Source: Puffinus mauretanicus
Taxonomy: Eukaryota; Chordata; Aves; Procellariiformes; Procellariidae
Direction of reading: 5' to 3'
Length of the DNA: 64,000 bases
Assembly: GCA_023333565.1 (NCBI GenBank)
Contig: JAJKFH010003189.1
Span: 89,702 to 153,701, forward strand
Positions within the stretch are counted from its first letter, which is position 1. Every line of letters starts with the position of its first letter. A model generated the notes under the pieces. The model was given only the letters and a program-made list of their open reading frames with translations. It made no database searches and was not told the DNA's origin. Positions 14,857-27,633 of this stretch are shown here, piece by piece. The position numbers were made by a program, and so were the translations under genes.

Positions 14857-15109
14857 CATTTTTCAACTTTTGAGAGTACCTGTGCTTCCACCTCTAACGG
14901 TGTCAAGCCTGCTCATTCATTTGTTTTAAACACAGTCAATGTGGACTTCCCATCACTCGGAGCTAGATGAGGCAGGCATAAGCAAATATGGCAAACATCC
15001 AGCAAGGTGTGAAGGGAACGCAGCTGTGATCTGTGTGGCAGGGAATACTGCTGTTCTCGTGTCCCGAGTCCCAGAAAGCTGAGGAAATGGTGGCAGGGCT
15101 TAGAGTTCA

Positions 15110-15330
15110 GGCTCCTTGATCATTTTAGTTGCCCTTCTCTGTATCTCCCTTATCTCCCCTCTGTCCTTTGAGATGCACAGGCCAGAACCGAGCACAATAT
15201 TCAAGATACTGGTACATCTGGTGATGCCCTGTCTCACTATTGCTTTGTTTCCCGAGGATGCCCGTTTTTGTTGGCTTTTTTGGCTGCCTAAGATCTGGAT
15301 AGTTTCTGCAACCAGCTGAATGCACTAACG
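15110..15330 (-). repeat. Old CR1/L3-like LINE relic (antisense)
   Basis: The minus strand encodes a broken segment resembling the C-terminal reverse-transcriptase tail of CR1-group LINEs: LEYCARFWPVHLKG against the usual LEYCVQFWxPHxKKD pattern. It is short and clearly decayed. The assignment rests on this one motif and on the general run of the plus-strand text, so it is tentative. Confidence 0.4.
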
Positions 15331-17716
15331 TGACTGTCAGTACAACCTGAGCCAAAACTTTATACTGGAGAGCAAAAATGGGTTACGACAAATCTATACC
15401 TACCTCTGAAGGTGGCTCGGAGAGGCTACAATATGGATAGCAGCTGGAACAAAAAAAAAAACACGCCCTTTTTCAACAAGGTATATAACAGGGTGTGCTG
15501 GTTGGGAGCCCCAGCCTGTCTACATAATGTCTGTTTTGGATGAAATTCATCTGCGTCTGAGCCTTCTCTTGATACATGGAGAGAAAAAGGCACTTAACAG
15601 GTCTGTTTCCTTGAGCCTCTGCTGGCTGCTCTCCCCTGCTGGGAAAGGAATGTAGAGGGACTCTCTCTGAAGACAACAGTGCTGTAAACACTTAAAACAG
15701 CTCCCTGTTCCCCAGAATGGGGTGGGGGGGGAGGGGGTGTAAGAAAGCAGAAGGCAGGCTTGAAATCCCCACTCTTCATGCAATCAACTTGCATGAAACA
15801 ACGTGCTAGAACCACCTCGCCTGAGAAACAGATCCCTGACGATATTGCAGAGGGTCAGTCCGTATCGAGTCTGGTGCAGTTCGTCTCTGAGGATGTTTTT
15901 AGTCCCGTGTGCTTGAACTTTTTTTTGTGGTTTTGGTCCTGTCAGAAGCCTACTGGGATCCCTTTCTGTTACTGTACCTCGTTCGCCTTGTTTACCCGCG
16001 GTAGCAGGGTTTGAGTCAGAGCAGACTGTCCAGCCCTGAAGGTGATACCAGTGATGGAGCTGCTCTAACGCGCTGGTCGGGAATGAAGAGTGCGGAGAGC
16101 CTCACCTCCCACAGACAGTTGCCTTGGTGTATTTAAGGAGCTTTGCAGTGACTTTGGAGTCTGGGGCACTGCAGTGGAAATCGGCTTCTCCTCACTTTGT
16201 CGATGGAAGTGTGGTAGAGCAGATGCTAAATCCAGACGTGAATTCCTGACCTTCCCTAGACTTTGCTTGCTCTACAGTGAAGCTGCTGCAATGATGCTGG
16301 AGCTGACATGCTGGCTTTACAGCCTGTTTGCTGAGAATCAAAGGCTTTTAAATGAATTCTTGAGGTGAAGTAGAAGACAGTCTCTCTTCTGCCCATCATT
16401 CCAGTCTGACCAGATAGTTTTTTCCAGAGCTGCTGTTCTCTTTTCCTACTGATTTATTTGGAAAATAAATTGTATAAGACTCTCCTGATAGCTGTGCTCA
16501 ACAGTCTGGCCAGACACAAGTGTTTAGTTTCAAAACCTTTCAAGACACTCGGCATCCAAATGACCAAGCATTTCCTGGAATTGCGTCCCAGATATATGAT
16601 CTGGTAGATGTGCTCAGCATGCGCTGCTCTGAATGTGCCCCTAAATCAGTGCAAGTACAGCTGGGGCTGTAGTCTCCTTTAATCAAGTTCTGCAAAGCAG
16701 TTGCTATGTACTGCTGTATTTCAAGACTTACTCCTTGTCTCTTGTTCTTCCCTTCCATTTAAATCGAAAGCTGTTGCCAGCAGGACCACCCTGGACACGT
16801 GAAGCTATTGCGGTGGTAGCTACAGCCAAGCGGCTGGGGGTATAGAGCTGCCTGATGTGACTCGGTGTTGAGTTTTGTGCTGGTTGTGCCCGCTGTGTGA
16901 GGAGCGAAGGGCTGAATCTCTGAAGTGCAGAGGGTTTTAAGAAATGCAGGAGAAGGGTCTGGGCGAGGGAGGCGGTGGTTGCCCCTGGTAAATGCCAGCA
17001 GGGCAGCTAGCAGCTCTGTTCTGCTGCTGCTAGAAATCTCTGTCTGCCGGGGGTTGTGTGACTGGCTCGTGCTGGCTTTGCTGGGTACCAGCAGCTGAAC
17101 CCTGCTGGGCCCTTGGCGGCTTGCCTGGGTATTGAAAAACATCTGTGCTGTCTTCCCCTTGCCGTGCTCGTCTACTGTTAGAGCAGCCTTAGCGGTACGT
17201 GGAGCGAGGAGAGGAGAGACCTGGCCACAGCTCTAACCTCCTAACAGCCAGTGGGGCAGGGAAGGCAGTGCAGCCTCATCTCGCAGTCTTGGGTTGTCCT
17301 CCCTATGCAGGGGGCAGCTGGAGAGCCTGGCTTCCTGCTGGGATGCCAAATATCACCAGCAGTAGGTTCACCAAGCAAGGTTTCCAGCCCCGCACCATCC
17401 ATGGGCAGTGTGGACAAGCTGAATTCAGGGCTGATCTGAGCTTTAGCTGCCACCCCTTCACAAGCATGTGCACCGATGTGATAATCTGTAGTCAGATCAG
17501 GTCCTTGAGGTTTGTATTGCGTCTCCTGCCCTAGGCTGATGGCCAGGGTCTGACGTCCATAAATATCTGCTCTCGCTTCAACTATTATCCTTAACTATCC
17601 TTAGCTTAAGCTTTGACTTTAAACAAGTTTCTGATGCATCATGTGAAGAAGTCGTCAGCATCCAGAATCTGTGAATGCGTTAGCTCTGACTCGGCTGTTG
17701 TGGTTACCTTTTTCAG

Positions 17717-17851
17717 GACTATCTTACTGAGTGTAATCTCTCTGCTTAATGAGCCCAACACATTCTCTCCTGCCAACGTGGATGCGTCGGTCATGTTCAG
17801 GAAATGGAGGGACAGTAAAGGAAAAGACAAGGAGTACGCTGAAATCATAAG
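17717..17851 (+). CDS. UBE2R2: UBE2R2 exon 4: C-terminal part of the E2 fold
   Basis: A 135-bp exon encoding [20 protein letters not shown] through [19 protein letters not shown], residues 121-166. These are the late helices of the E2 fold. Both ends are split codons: one base completes Arg121 and two bases start Arg166. It joins in frame to exons 3 and 5. Splice sites are tttttcag and gtaagt. Confidence 0.98.
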
Positions 17852-19274
17852 GTAAGTTTTGCCATGTGTGATGCTTTGAATCCTATAAAACAGGCTGCTT
17901 GCAGAATTTGCTGAAACCAGCTTCTCGCTGTGGTTGCTTCTTTGGAAATGAATTTTACCATTTTATTCCAAGTCCACGCTTCTGGTCCCTTGAGGTTTTT
18001 CAGCACACAGAAGCAGTGCAGATTTCTGGAGCAGGAGGACTGGGCTGATCTGTCTTTAAATTGTTCTTTTTTCAGAGTAATCTGGCATGATGCTCTGCAA
18101 AACCTATTGGCTGCTTGTAAATCCCAGTCGAAGTCCCGGCTTGCCTTTGAGCACTGCCTGCATTGCTTGGGATGTGATTCAAACTGACTGCATCCTACTA
18201 ATTCTGCGCTTAATGCGCTCATGAATCATAATCTTGTCCCTCCAATTCGAAGGAATATCAGTAGGATTTGGCAAGCGTTTGCGAAGCTGGGTTTGATTAG
18301 CTGGAAGCACTGTTCAGTCTTGACTGTCCTTTGCTCAGAAGTTCATGGCTCGTCAGGTGCTGCAGGGAGATGATGTAAACTTGAGCCGGGGTTGCTGTAG
18401 AGCAGCGGATGGGCAACCTGTACTGCAGCGGGACCGCTGTCACGCTTGGCTGGTGAAAGACCACATCTGCATTGACTCTGCTAGCTGGGCATGCAGGATG
18501 TACCCCTGGTTGGAGCTACGCAGGGCAGTCGGTCTGTGCAAAGAGCCTTGCTGGGAGGTTATCTTAGTCCTCTCCGGCTCCCTTGGCTTCAGCGGAGCTG
18601 GATGTGCTCCATAAACAGAGTAGGGCAGACTGACGAGCAGGGAGGGGGGGGCGAAGGGACAGGCTGCCATCTGCTCCTCTGCCTGCTGAGAGGCCGCACG
18701 GACCAGCAACAGCTCACAGCCCGCGTGCTGCCGGGAGGCGGCAGCCAGAGCCTGTCCTGGGGTGACGGGAAACACTTCTCCTGCCAGCCCCAGGGGGCCG
18801 GGGTTACGGCTCTGTCTTGGGGTGCAGCATCGTGCTCCGACTCCTCTTACCTTCCAGTGGGAGCTCAGAGCTGCTAAATGCTGGTGGGAATCGCAGTTTT
18901 GAGCATGCCGGGGTAGAGTCGTCAGTGGTGGAGTCAATAAGTCATCCTGAGAAATCCCTGACGGTTTCTTCTGTGGCAAATGTAATGAAATTTGCTCTGA
19001 GCTCTGGCAGGTCTCTAATGTGGAGCCCCGTAGAATAACTGATTTCGTATGTTGCTGAGAGCGTGCGTGCTGCAAACGCCCTTGGAGTGCTCCCAAGCCC
19101 GGGGCTGCAGGAGCTACATCTGTTTCTCGTGGTGCTTCAGTGACACCAGCTCTCCTGACTCTGAGCTGCCGGGAGGGCCGGGCTGGGGCTGGGGCTGGCC
19201 GGGAGGTGGGGAGTTGAGCCACGCTGCCGCTGGCACACGGCCCTGCTCACGTTGCTGTGTCCTCATCCCCGCAG
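17852..19274 (+). other. UBE2R2: UBE2R2 intron 4
   Basis: A 1.4-kb intron, markedly more GC-rich in its 3' half, ending in ccccgcag. A 260-residue open frame on the minus strand (18440-19222) lies almost entirely in it. That frame is low-complexity and matches no family I know, so it is treated as chance. Confidence 0.85.
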
Positions 19275-19494
19275 GAAACAGGTTTTGGCTACCAAAGCCG
19301 AGGCAGAGAAGGATGGCGTGAAGGTCCCCACTACACTGGCAGAGTACTGCATCAAAACTAAAGTGCCTTCCAATGACAACAGTTCAGATTTGCTTTACGA
19401 CGACTTGTACGATGACGACATTGATGACGAAGATGAGGAGGAGGAGGATGCCGACTGTTACGATGACGATGATTCTGGCAACGAGGAGTCGTGA
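19275..19494 (+). CDS. UBE2R2: UBE2R2 last coding exon: acidic C-terminal tail
   Basis: Encodes residues 166-238, from KQVLATKAEAEKDGVKVPTT to the stop codon TGA at 19492-19494. The tail is a run of Asp/Glu (YDDLYDDDIDDEDEEEED) ending CYDDDDSGNEES. This acidic tail binds the basic canyon of cullins and speeds ubiquitin transfer. Its exact ending identifies UBE2R2 rather than its paralogue CDC34 (UBE2R1), whose tail differs. Adding exon 1 (59 codons, off-window) gives 238 residues, the normal family length. The gene looks intact. Confidence 0.98.
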
Positions 19495-22440
19495 CCTGCT
19501 CCCTCTATGCCCCTGTACTGCCCTGCCGACTCAGGCCAGAAGGGAGCAGCGGTAACCTAGCAGCAGTCCAGCAAAAAAGTGTGGGGGGGGGATCAAAAAA
19601 AACTTTGTCTCCTGCTGTCTCCTGTTGTATGGATCTGTTTGCTCCTTTTTTATGGACCTCTTAGAGACCCTCCACAGAATGTCTGAATTCTTGCATTCTT
19701 AACCCTTTCATCACTGTATTATGATTTCTTTTTAAAAAAGAAACTCCCCTTTTCACTTCTACGAAACGCTCACAGCGAAACAGGTTTGCTCGCGTTTAGA
19801 TTCTTGAATTAAATACAGTCTTGCATTGAGATGTTTAATGTATTTAAAGCTGGAACAAACCCATTGGAAGCTGGGTTTTCGGGAGCTCAAGTGCTGCATT
19901 TACTGGGAAGGAAAAAAAAAAAATCCACACAAAGCAAATTGCCAAGGTTTAGCTGCTCCATTTACAATAATAGCGTGTGTACATTCGTTTAGCCTTGTGG
20001 TGGTGGCTTTTCCTTTATAAGGTGTGGGGCGGAGAGTGTAAAGCTACTGTGTGTTGAGCTTGATGGGATGTCACTGAAAGGTACAGTATTCCTTTTCAGC
20101 CTGCTCAAGTTAGGAAATAGCTGGCCCCTGGAGCCCCAGAGGGCATAGTCAGCTTTGTCTCTGAAAAAGGCTTGTGATATGAACCCTAAAATAAACACTT
20201 AACACTTCACGTCTGTACAACTGAGCCCTGGGTTGCTATTTATTTTTTTTTTTTTTTTTCAGACTAGGTTGGGGTTGAAAAAGTTCAGTTTAGCCATGCT
20301 GCTGAGATCTGCTGCCAGCTGCCCCTCTCCGGCGGGAGGAGAACAGATGTGCATCCCGCTGCCCAGCAGGCCAGCATTCATCCTGAACTTCTTTTTGGCA
20401 GTGGGAGAGACCGATAGCCTCCCGCCCCACGCTTGCTAGCAGCCCTTGCTTCCCGCAGCCCAAATCCACTGCTGGCCTGAGCCTTCTTTCCGTTGCTTAT
20501 GTAGGTCATGTGTTGGTGAATGCAGCTCTGCTGCAGCCCTGCGGGGTCGGTTGGTGCCTGCCTGGGGTGGCCAGGCTGTCCCTGTGCCCGCGGTGGCTGG
20601 GGCACGGGGCAGAGGGGATGCATGTGCCCCTGGCTGGCTGGGGCATGGGTGAGCGTGGGCAGCCCCGCAGGAGAGGGCTACACAGCGCTTTCAGGCTGGA
20701 AGAGAAGGCCAGGGATGGGGTTTGACAGGCTATTTAGCAGCACGCTTCAGCCGCTGCACTGAGCTTGGCCTTCTGCATGTTTTTGGGAGCTCTCGGCAGA
20801 GCTTAGGGCCCTCCCGTGTGGGCAGGGGGGGATCCTGCATGCTCGTCTCTGCAGAACCTTCTTCCTCGGTCCCTCAGCACCCTTGCTCTGTTGCAGTGTG
20901 CTCTTCTTGTTCGGCTGTGGTCCGGTGGCCTGAATTCACCTTTCGCGTGATCCCTTGATCAGCAGCCAGCCCTGCCCTCCTGCGCTGAGCCCTGGCACCT
21001 CCAGGAGCAGATCTGAGGTGCTGGCCCGGCTGGACCCTCCGTTCCCACAGGTGCAGAGGCAGTTACCCTGATAAGAGCTGTGGGCTCGGGCATTTGTCTA
21101 TGCCTCCCCTTCGTATATCTCAGGGTTTTCAATGGTGTGTCACCAGCTGCGGTCCCTCGAGGGGTGCTTTGGCGGGAGTAAACTTTGTTCTGCCATCAGC
21201 TCGGTGGCCGTGTCCCAGGGCGAGGAGCGGGATGAGAGTGAGCAAGCTCAAAACGTGGTGCCTGGAGGGAGAGGAGGGGAAGGCAGCTCTCGGGGCGGGG
21301 AGGAAGGCTCTGTTTCAAGTGAGCAAGGCAGATGTGTGTTTGAACTGTGGCTTGGCTGGGACTTGCTGCAGCAGGGACAGTCCCTGCTCCTCTGCCCCAG
21401 GGTGTGCTGGTGGTGCATCCCTCTGCCCCCTGCGGAGTAAAGGCAGCCCAGGTGGTGATACCTTGTCCCCCAGTGCTCCCTGTCTTGCATGTTACCTGGG
21501 GAGGCAGCTGGACCCCTCCCGAACGGTCCCAGGTGGGCTGCTTCAGCTCGTCCTTCCAGCAAGGACTGACTCAGCCCCTGGTGCTTTTTGGAGCCGGCAG
21601 CGCGGCTCCCCGGCATCTAGTGATGGTGTGGGGCACCCCCAGCCTCACTCCAGCCCTGCGAGGGCAGCGCCAGTGTTGGCAAATGGGCCCCTGGGCCTCC
21701 TGGCTGCAGGACTGGTCTTGGGGCTGCACCGGGACAGGGACACCGACCTCCAGCTTTCGGGGGGCTGTTGGGGGGTGAAGGAGCAGAGTATGGCAACGCT
21801 GGCTGTGCTGATGACTTGGTTTGAAATGAGGATACTGCATCTTTCAGGATTTCCCTTGTACTTTTGACCGTCTTCACTGTATACTCTCCAGTGACTTGTA
21901 TTTTCAAGCTTGGTGTTGTAAGATGCATTATCATGACTCTTCTGTTACCCTTTTTTAAAGACAAAAAGCAACCTATTTTGAGAGCTCCTACATTAACCAG
22001 ACTAATTTCTCTTCCCCATTGTCCCGTGCAGTGTCATTGCTTGTTGACTTGCTGGTTTCCTTTTTTTTGAGATACAAACTGAAGTATGAGGGTTTTTTTT
22101 TTTTTTTGAAACTATTTAAGAGATTGCGGAAAAATGTTTACCTGATCTGTGTATTCTGGTTTTTTCTTAACCTTTTTCTCCTGTCTCAGCCAATATTAGC
22201 GTTTACATTTGCAAGTACAAGCCCCTTCAAATGCAGTTTTCAACCATTCTGAAACCAGCAGGGTACACTAGATTTCTTAGTAGTTTTCTTAGCTGAAATC
22301 CCAGATGTTTTCCTTTTTTTCTTCAGTATAATTTACCAGAAAGAATTAACTGATGCATTTTTGTGTTGTCTTACCCTTCAGTAGTTATATTTTGTCTTTT
22401 CTGCACATCTGTCTACTAATAAAAATGTGAAATGAAAATA
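19495..22440 (+). other. UBE2R2: UBE2R2 3' UTR
   Basis: Begins after the TGA and probably ends just past the AATAAA at 22418-22423. An earlier AATAAA at 20190-20195 could give a shorter transcript of about 0.7 kb UTR. The full length of about 2.9 kb fits the long 3' UTR known for this gene in mammals. T-runs occur near 20243 and 22091. Open frames here (for example 21094-21867) are GC-rich chance frames. The exact cleavage point is inferred. Confidence 0.7.
22418..22423 (+). terminator. UBE2R2: Distal poly(A) signal of UBE2R2
   Basis: AATAAA in an AT-rich setting, followed by a change to GC-rich intergenic sequence. It is the last good signal before the convergent gene. Confidence 0.65.
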
Positions 22441-24890
22441 TCCCTGTACTGTTACTTCCCTGTTAATTGAGCCAGTTTATTTGCATGGGTTACTTAAAGC
22501 TTTGAATAGCAGCTCTTCAGAAGTTCAGCACTGCTCCAGTATCGATGCCTATAGGTATACATACATATCTATAAGGTTATCAGAAAAATAAGCTGCTGTC
22601 TGACAGCTGCCTGCCTGAACCCAAGACTAAAGAACAAACTGATTTAGAGAAGCACTTTGGCGAAAGGCCATGGGCTTTGCTGTTAAACTCAGTCTTCCTA
22701 AGTCAGGACGGGGGAGACCAGCGGGAGGGTGGTTCATGGTCTTGTATGACTGCAGCAGGGACGCAGGACTTGGGACAAAGCTGTTGCTGCCAGGGCCTGG
22801 GGTGCTGCTGGTGGCCGGTTCCCTGGCAGGGCAGGAGCACAGCGCTCCTGAAATCAGCAGCGGGGGAGCTTGCTTGCTGGGGCAGGGGCTCTGACCTCAG
22901 GCAGAAGGCTGGCACAGGAATTGAGGTCATCGCTGCCAACCCTTCAGGGTGCTTGCCCTGCCTGGCCTGTGCTGTTCCCTGCAAGCTCAAGAGTGAAGTT
23001 TGTTTTTGCAGTGCCTCACTGCTGCAGTCACGTTAAAATTAGCAGGTGAAGAGTAGAGGAGCTGCACTTGCTGCACTTGGCATCGTTTGTAGTGCAGCAG
23101 CTGCTGAGTCAAATGTGGTTGTGGCCCCAGTGCTTTGGCTTCACAGCTGTGATGGCATTTCAGAGCTGCATTCCCAGAGGAGTTTCCATGTTGGGGACAG
23201 GGACTGAGGGATGGTGCTGTCTGGGCCTTCTGACTTGGAGCAGGCTTGCTGGTGTCTCCTGCCTGGCTCCTACAGCACCGGGCTGCCCAGAGCTGCCAGC
23301 ACAAGGTGTGGTGCCAAGGGCAGGGCAAACTCTCCAGCCTGCCCTGGGTAAACCCAGCTGCCATTCGTGCTGGGTATTTTCTTGCCTTTCCCTGGTGGCC
23401 GAGTGCAGCTGAGCGACCTTGGCTCTACCACCAGACAGTGGAACAGGGGGTTAGAGGAAATCGCTGCAGAAGAGCCCTGCTGGAACCAACAGCGTAAGGA
23501 AATGGAAGAAGATCCTGTGCCGTCTCACCTGGAGAGGAGGGGAGCCTGCCTGTGGCTGACCGCACAGTGCTGCCTGCGGGCAGGACCCCGAGCAGTTGGG
23601 AAGGTGCTGGAGTTGCCTTTGCTGCTTTGTGCTGGGGAACAGCAGGGTGCGGGAGGGCAACACAGCCCATCGCCTCCAGGCCTGGAAGCGCTGCCCTTCC
23701 CTGCTGGGCATGGAAGTTTTGCAGCTGGGGACAGCGGAGAAGTCCTTGCAAGGGCATCTCTGGCAGCTGCTCTGCAGCAACCCTAAGGCTCAGGGGGCTG
23801 CTGTGGGCTGGCACCAACTCTCACGTGTTGCCTTTTGCCAGTTCCAACTGCTTCTGGCCCCTGACACACAAGCAAGGACTGACCCACCCCTGTGGGGCAG
23901 CAGTGGATTTCTATAAACAAGGGATGAAGTGTGAGAAGATGGCTTTAGGGGAAAGTGTTTTTCAAAGAACAGCTCCTGTGAGGCAGCAGCTCTGGCCGCA
24001 GGTGAATGAGGTGCCATTGCTGTAAGTCCCGCGGGCTCAGCTGCTGGTGCAGTCCCTGTACAAGCTGGCAGTAAGTCCCCAGCCTGCAGAAACATTTTTA
24101 CCCTCCTTGACACTTGGGCCCCAAAGCCGGTGGCAGTGGGACAGCAGCTGCCAAGGGCTTGCGGCAGGTGCTGAAGTCTGACCAGTACCAAAATTTGAGC
24201 TGGGGCAGAGGAATGCCAGTGCAGTTCATGCTGCTCAGAGGTAGGGGAGGGCTGGGTGACACGCTGACCTCAAGCCAACTGGGTCTCACGACCAGCGAGC
24301 TGGTGAAAGTGTGACTCTTCAGATAAAGAAAAGTGGTTCTCATGGGAGAAACAGATTTTTTTTTTCTTGTGGATCTTGAAACAGAATTGAGAAGTGCAGA
24401 AAAGCCCCGCGCCTGCTGCATGGACACATACAGCTTCACCTTTACCCACCTCCTCTGCTGCGCAGGGCCAGGATGCTCAGGAGGATGAACCAGGGCAGGA
24501 GCTGTCCCTCTGGCACCCTCACCACTGACCTTCCTGCTGGTGGAGGCCACGGACCTCATGGGCAAAGCAAGGCAGGGCAGTGCTGCAGCTGTGCTCCCTC
24601 CTGACCCATCCCAGCTGCTCCGCAGGGACTCGCCACAGCACAATGCCAGAGGACACCAAAGGCAGAGACGTGATGCTTATGGCAGGAGTCAGGATGCTGC
24701 CCAGGATCCCATCCCTGCTGCAGGTGCTGGGAGCTCTCAGCACTGAGGAGCACTCACCTTGTCATGGTGTTCGGCATCCCCTGCAGCCCCTCCCAGCTGA
24801 GCCTTTGGTGCAGGAGCAGGTGGAAAGGGACAGGCTGTAAAAGCAAAACTGCTCCTGGAGCCTTTGAAAATGCAGACAAACACCAGTGAT
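22441..24890. other. Intergenic region between convergent UBE2R2 and UBAP2
   Basis: GC-rich sequence between the two 3' ends. Many overlapping open frames occur on both strands (up to 181 residues, 24098-24643 minus), as expected from composition. None shows a recognisable domain. No RNA gene or repeat family was identified. Confidence 0.6.
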
Positions 24891-25962
24891 ACGCTCAGAC
24901 CTTTTATTAGGTGGAGGAAGGGCTAAAAGGAAATAAAACTCCTAAAACATTCACCGCACTGGTGCAGGACAAGAAGGACCAGGAGTTGCCTCCAGGGTCT
25001 TTGTTTTAAAAAAAAAGTGGGGAGGGACAGGTGAAGTTTCCATCCAGTAGCTCTGGCTTTCCCAGGCAGGGTGGCTCAGGGCAAAAAGAGGTACAAGACA
25101 CAGCTTATACTTTTATTTAAGAAACCGCTACATAGTTTTTGCCTCTAATGATGCAAAGGAGGGTCCAGGACACACTGAGCCATCCAAAGTCTCTTGCTAG
25201 AGAAACAAAAAAAAAACCCACAAACAAAAAAGAAAACCCTGTCTTTTTTTTTTTTATTATTCAAAAATTGAAAAATAAAAAGGTGAGGTTGCAGCTCAGG
25301 GCCACAGTGACCAAACTGCCCACAAGAGTTCATCTTCCACAGCAAGAGGGAGGGGGGAGACGAAAGAAAGGGGAAGGCCCACAAAACTTTTTTTTTCTTT
25401 CTTTTTTTTTTTTCCTCTTTAAAGTAACAGCTATATTGGGGGCTGGGGGCAGAAATCAAACCAACAGGACACATCTTGATTCTTTTTTTGGGGGGGATCA
25501 GGCCTCCTTATTTGCCTGAATTTAGAACTGCATTAAATAAATGGGCTCCAGCTCCAAAAAAATGGCGCAGTTTGTCTTTGACAGAGTTATAAAGCCCATA
25601 GAGCTTAAAAAAAACAAGGAAGGATGCCCTGGTGCAGATGGGAAATGAATAATTAGTTTTCCTACAAAGAAAATAAAACAGGCTGCAAGATGCAGAAAAC
25701 CACATTTAGGCTCTATTACATTTACAAATACATACATAAATATATTACATACAACAGCAACTCAAAGAGGAAGCGGGTGAGTCACACAGAGGATGGATGG
25801 CTGGCTGCAGTTCTCCCCGCACAGACGTTTGGCTGAGCAGTTACTTCTTCTTCTAATAATTCCAGGAATGGGCTTCGGCTTTTTTTCGTTTTCTCTTTTC
25901 TTTTGTTTTTTTTTTTTTCTCCTCCTCTCCTTTCATTCTCTCCCCCCTCCCCGGTTTCGGAT
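24891..25962 (-). other. UBAP2: UBAP2 3' UTR
   Basis: Lies downstream of the UBAP2 stop codon on the minus strand. Minus-strand AATAAA signals occur at 25112-25117 and 24903-24908, so the UTR is about 0.85 or 1.05 kb. It contains long pyrimidine/purine-biased runs (around 25195-25255, 25385-25425 and 25880-25950) that generate low-complexity open frames. No coding potential is seen. Confidence 0.65.
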
Positions 25963-26058
25963 TTAGTTTGTCCAGTATGGAGAAGTGCCATAGGCGGTTT
26001 TGGTAGCCTGAGACTTTTGCTGCATGGTGCTGGGTTGGTTGCGTTGGCCGGATCCACC
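25963..26058 (-). CDS. UBAP2: UBAP2 terminal coding exon
   Basis: Minus-strand exon of 31 codons plus TAA (25963-25965), entered through a tttctag acceptor. It encodes GGSGQRNQPSTMQQKSQ and ends TAYGTSPYWTN, the typical C-terminus of UBAP2. The paralogue UBAP2L ends differently, in a YNSYSWGAN-like tail. UBAP2 is a UBA-domain protein linked to ubiquitin-dependent turnover of stalled RNA polymerase II and to stress granules. The UBA domain lies in the N-terminal part, which is not in this window. Confidence 0.95.
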   Translation of the reverse strand, partial: GGSGQRNQPSTMQQKSQATKTAYGTSPYWTN

Positions 26059-27633
26059 CTAGAAATCGGAAAGGAAGGAGACATAGGCGTCAGCACTCCC
26101 AGGAAGACGAGCCCCTCTGAATGTCACCAGAACAGCTGCCAGCCCCGGGGACAGCCCTGACACCCACCAACGTAGCGATGCTCCCCCCTGAACGGATCTG
26201 TTTCTGCTCTGCAACATCTCCGCGTCTCGCAATCCAGGACGAACGGCCACAGAGACACCAAGCTGGAGCGCGGCGCCGCACCATCCCACCGCCCCCCCAG
26301 CCGAGACAGGTTCAAGCACAAGGAAGGAGAGGAGCAGGACTGGGGACAGCAAAGGAGCGCTCTCAAGGTGAACGGAGGCAGTGCACCAGCCGAGGATGTC
26401 ACACATTCGGAGTCAGAAATCATTTCCTATTTCTGGACTCTAAGGCAGAACACTCTGTTTTTTCAGGGAACGTTTATAGTGAGGAAAGAAAACGCATGGG
26501 CTGGTGAAACCAAATCAGAAATCGGAGCCGATGTGCAACCTGCAAGGGGATGCTTGATTTTTCCCCAGAGCTACAGTACAAGTGCTCACGTCCTGCTCTC
26601 CTGCTGCAGCCAGGGCACAGCAGCGCCTGCCTCAGCTTCACACCTCACAGCCCACCTCTCCACACCCCACTTCAGGGTGGCCTCTTCACACAATCGCAGG
26701 CTGGCTGAGGCTGGCAGGGACCTCTCGAGGTATCTTGTCCAACCCCTCTGCTCAAGCCAGGTCACCTAGAGCCGGTTGCCCAGGACCATGTCCAGACAGC
26801 TCCAAGGATGGAGACTCCACAACCTCATTGGGCAACCTGTGCCAGTGCTTGGTCACCATCCCAGTAAAAAAGTGCTTCCTGATGTTCAGAGGGAACCTCC
26901 TGTATTTCAGTTTGTGCCCATTGCTTCTGGTCCTGTCACTGGGTACCACTGAGAAGAGCCTGGCTCCATCCCCTTTACACCCTCCCTTCAGGTATTTATA
27001 TACACTGATGAGATCCCCCTTGAGCCTTCTCTTCTCCAGGCTGAACAGTCCGAGCTCTCCCAGCCTTTCCTCATAGGAGAGATGATCCAGTCCCTTCATC
27101 ATCCTTGCGGCCCTTTGTTGGACTCTCCAGTATGTTCATGTCTCTCTCGCACTGGGGAGCCCAGAACTGGACACAGAACTCCAGGTCTGGTCTCACCAGT
27201 GCTGAGTAGAGGGGAAGGACCAGCTCCCTCGACCTGCTGGTCATACTTTGCCTAATGCAGCCCAGGGTACCCTCGGCCTTCTTTGTGGCAAAGGCACATT
27301 GTTGGCTCATGGTCAACCTGGTGTCCACCAGGACCCCCAGGGCCTTTTCTGCCAAGCGGCTTTCCAGTTGGGTGGCCCCCAGCATATACTGGTGCATGAG
27401 GTTGTTCCTCCCCAGGGGCAGGACTTTGCACTTCCCCTTGCTGACCTTCATGAGGTTCCCTCCCCAAGCTGGTCAACAGCATCGAGTCCGTCAGTCTGCA
27501 ATCACCGTCAAGGCCCTTTCCCAATGAGCAAAGGAAAAACCAGAAGGAAGCAAAAACCCCCAAGACCCTGCTGGGATGTGGTGAGAGCAATCTGCCCTCA
27601 GGCACGCTGTAGAGGCAGAAGGGGCCGACTCAC
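26059..27633 (-). other. UBAP2: UBAP2 last intron
   Basis: A 1.6-kb intron, donor gtgagt and acceptor tttctag read on the minus strand. About half of it is an antisense-to-window CR1 fragment, listed separately. Confidence 0.85.
26693..27480 (-). mobile_element. CR1 LINE 3' fragment
   Basis: A 5'-truncated CR1 copy on the minus strand. Its reading frames contain the CR1 reverse-transcriptase tail: LGVLVDTRLTMSQQCAFATKKAEG, then [16 protein letters not shown] (27071-27451), then [24 protein letters not shown] (26752-27102). The frame changes between these blocks, so it is dead. CR1 is the dominant bird LINE and copies are usually 5'-truncated like this. Confidence 0.93.

Larger units (their letters stand above)
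12969..17716 (+). other. UBE2R2: UBE2R2 intron 3
   Basis: A 4.75-kb intron bounded by gtaaca and a tttttcag acceptor. It contains a G-run plus GT-repeat near 14829 and a weak antisense LINE relic near 15110. Nothing else was recognised. Confidence 0.85.

Noticed and set aside
18440..19222. 260-residue minus-strand frame in UBE2R2 intron 4
   Set aside because: Antisense to an intron, low complexity, no splice or promoter support.
8653..19494. CDC34 (UBE2R1) as the identity of the E2 gene
   Set aside because: The acidic C-terminus and the UBAP2 neighbour fit UBE2R2; CDC34 has a different tail.
21094..21867. 257-residue frame in the UBE2R2 3' UTR
   Set aside because: GC-rich, overlapped by other frames on both strands, and no family resemblance.
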